NCBI GenBank assembly: GCA_003488325.1
Contig: DNLZ01000422.1
Location: 1 to 6,936, forward strand
Reading direction: 5' to 3'
Source: Planctomycetaceae bacterium
Lineage (GTDB): Bacteria; Planctomycetota; Planctomycetia; Pirellulales; UBA1268
Length of the DNA: 6,936 bases
A program made the translations under genes and the position numbers. Of the stretch, positions 5,947 to 6,936 are shown in pieces. Numbering within the stretch: the stretch's first letter is position 1; each line of letters opens with the position of its first letter. The notes below the pieces were generated by a model. That model had not been told where the DNA came from. It saw nothing but the letters and a program-made list of their open reading frames with translations, and did not search any database.

Positions 5947-6879
5947 ATGGCCAAAGCCTGTCTGACACCCGATCACTTCGCCCGCTCGCCGATGGCCGTG
6001 CCGCCCCTGGCGCGTGACGCCCGCGGAGCCCTCGACGAACGGGCGAACGCGGCCCTGATCCGGCACATCGAGGCCGGCGGGATCACGCTCCTGCTCTACG
6101 GTGGCAACGCCAACGTCTATCACCTGCCGCTCGACGAGTACGAGCCGCTGCTCGACATGCTCGGCCGGCTGCCGTCCGCCGAGACGCTCGTCGTGCCCGC
6201 GGCCGGTCCGACCTTCGGCCTGCTGCTCGAGCACGCCCGCGCGCTGCGACGCCACCGGTTCTCCACCGCGATGGTCCTCCCGCACCAGGGAATCACGACC
6301 AGCGCCGGAGTCGCCACGGGCGTGCGACGCTTCGTCGAGGCCGCCGGCATCCCCGCCCTGCTCTACGTGAAGCACGACGGGTTCATCGAACCGGAGGATG
6401 TCGCGCGGCTCTGCCGGGACGGCCTCGTGTCCGTGATCAAGTACGCCACCGTGAGGACCGACCCCGCCAACGATCCCTACCTGCGCACGCTCGTGACGCT
6501 CGTCGACCCGGCCACGATCATCAGTGGCATCGGCGAGCAGCCCGCGATCGTCCACCTGCGCGACTTCGGATTGGGCGGCTTCACGACCGGCTGCGGATGC
6601 GTCGCGCCGCGGCTGTCGTGCGACCTCCTCGCGGCCGTGCGGCACGGAGACTGGACCGAGGCCGAGCGGATTCGCACGATCTTCGCGCCCCTCGAGACCC
6701 TGCGCAACGCCCACAGCCCGATCCGTGTTCTGCACGAGGCGGTGGCCGCCGCCGGGATCGCCGCGACCGGGCCGATCCTGCCGCTGCTCGATCCGATCGA
6801 GCCCGCCCACGCACCCGCGATCGGAGCCGCGGCCCGGGCACTTTTTGCGGCTGACGCGCAGGTCGGCGCGACCCGCTGA
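5947..6879 (+). CDS. DHDPS/NAL-family class I aldolase or dehydratase
   Basis: The product is 310 residues, the usual length for a dihydrodipicolinate synthase/N-acetylneuraminate lyase TIM barrel, and has no signal peptide. The Schiff-base lysine is seen in V-S-V-I-K-Y-A (Lys165), and the conserved tyrosine in A-L-L-Y-V-K (Tyr140). A glycine-rich G-I-G-E-Q (194-198) and a G-G-F-T-T-G-C segment (210-216) follow at the positions expected for the substrate side of the barrel. The usual G-T-T-G-E carboxylate-binding motif is replaced by G-G-N-A-N-V (52-57), so true lysine-biosynthetic DHDPS activity is unlikely. With the sugar-acid dehydratase gene 93 bases upstream, it probably handles a 2-keto-3-deoxy acid, either splitting it to pyruvate and an aldehyde or dehydrating it toward an alpha-ketoglutarate semialdehyde-type product. 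I recall similar IlvD plus DHDPS-like pairs in proteobacterial sugar-acid clusters, including the opening P-P-L-A-R and the phrase G-E-Q-P-A-I-V-H-L-R-D-F. The end of the frame is complete; no downstream partner is seen within the window. Confidence 0.87.
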   Translation: MAKACLTPDHFARSPMAVPPLARDARGALDERANAALIRHIEAGGITLLLYGGNANVYHLPLDEYEPLLDMLGRLPSAETLVVPAAGPTFGLLLEHARALRRHRFSTAMVLPHQGITTSAGVATGVRRFVEAAGIPALLYVKHDGFIEPEDVARLCRDGLVSVIKYATVRTDPANDPYLRTLVTLVDPATIISGIGEQPAIVHLRDFGLGGFTTGCGCVAPRLSCDLLAAVRHGDWTEAERIRTIFAPLETLRNAHSPIRVLHEAVAAAGIAATGPILPLLDPIEPAHAPAIGAAARALFAADAQVGATR

Positions 6880-6936
6880 GCGGTGGGCGCCGCCGTGCCG
6901 GTCGAACGCGGCCGCGACGCCAAGTGTCCAGCGTTG
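6880..6936. other. Right-hand tail without a gene
   Basis: These 57 bases follow the DHDPS-like stop codon. They contain a 10-base palindrome, CGCGGCCGCG (6907-6916), but no coding start, T-run or terminator that I can support. The next gene, if any, lies outside the window. Confidence 0.4.

Noticed and set aside
5947..6879. Assignment as dapA (lysine biosynthesis).
   Set aside because: The G-T-T-G-E motif is missing, and the context is a sugar-acid dehydratase and not lysine or cell-wall synthesis genes.
6907..6916. Palindrome CGCGGCCGCG after the last gene, considered as a terminator or operator.
   Set aside because: A 10-base palindrome of only G and C is common in such DNA. It leaves no loop for a stable hairpin and has no T-run after it.

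Overview
The window is a very GC-rich piece of bacterial chromosome. Five genes account for nearly all of it. One lies on the minus strand (86-1405) and four lie on the plus strand (1627-2796, 2843-4063, 4087-5853, 5947-6879). The organism is most likely a planctomycete (Planctomycetota). Both exported beta-propeller proteins begin their mature part with a D-W-P-x-F-R-G-P-x-G-S-G block, and the gene between them joins a HEAT-like part to a W-Q-V-V-G-P-F-D-N module. Both patterns are, as I remember them, typical of that phylum. This is inference from style; no rRNA or marker gene is present.

Left part: a secreted or periplasmic PQQ-like beta-propeller protein is read leftward. A 221-base intergenic region, probably carrying divergent promoters, separates it from the rightward genes. 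These start with an exported HEAT-like plus beta-sandwich protein, followed 46 bases later by a second, distantly related beta-propeller protein. All three have signal peptides and no visible catalytic motif, so they look like an envelope module of unknown purpose.

Right part: a sugar-acid dehydratase of the IlvD/Edd family follows the second propeller almost without a gap (its start may even overlap the propeller stop codon). Ninety-three bases later comes an unusual member of the dihydrodipicolinate synthase (DHDPS)/N-acetylneuraminate lyase family. This pair fits non-phosphorylative catabolism of an aldonic acid: the dehydratase makes a 2-keto-3-deoxy acid, and the class I Schiff-base enzyme cleaves or dehydrates it. 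The substrate cannot be read from the sequence. The four rightward genes are closely spaced and could form one transcript, with a strong hairpin between the last two genes that might set their relative expression.

I saw no RNA genes, mobile elements, CRISPR arrays or convincing factor-independent terminators. The ends (1-85 and 6880-6936) hold no recognisable gene. The most unusual points are the altered pyruvate-binding motif of the DHDPS-like protein, the physical coupling of an envelope propeller gene to a cytoplasmic sugar-acid dehydratase gene, and the intercistronic hairpin.
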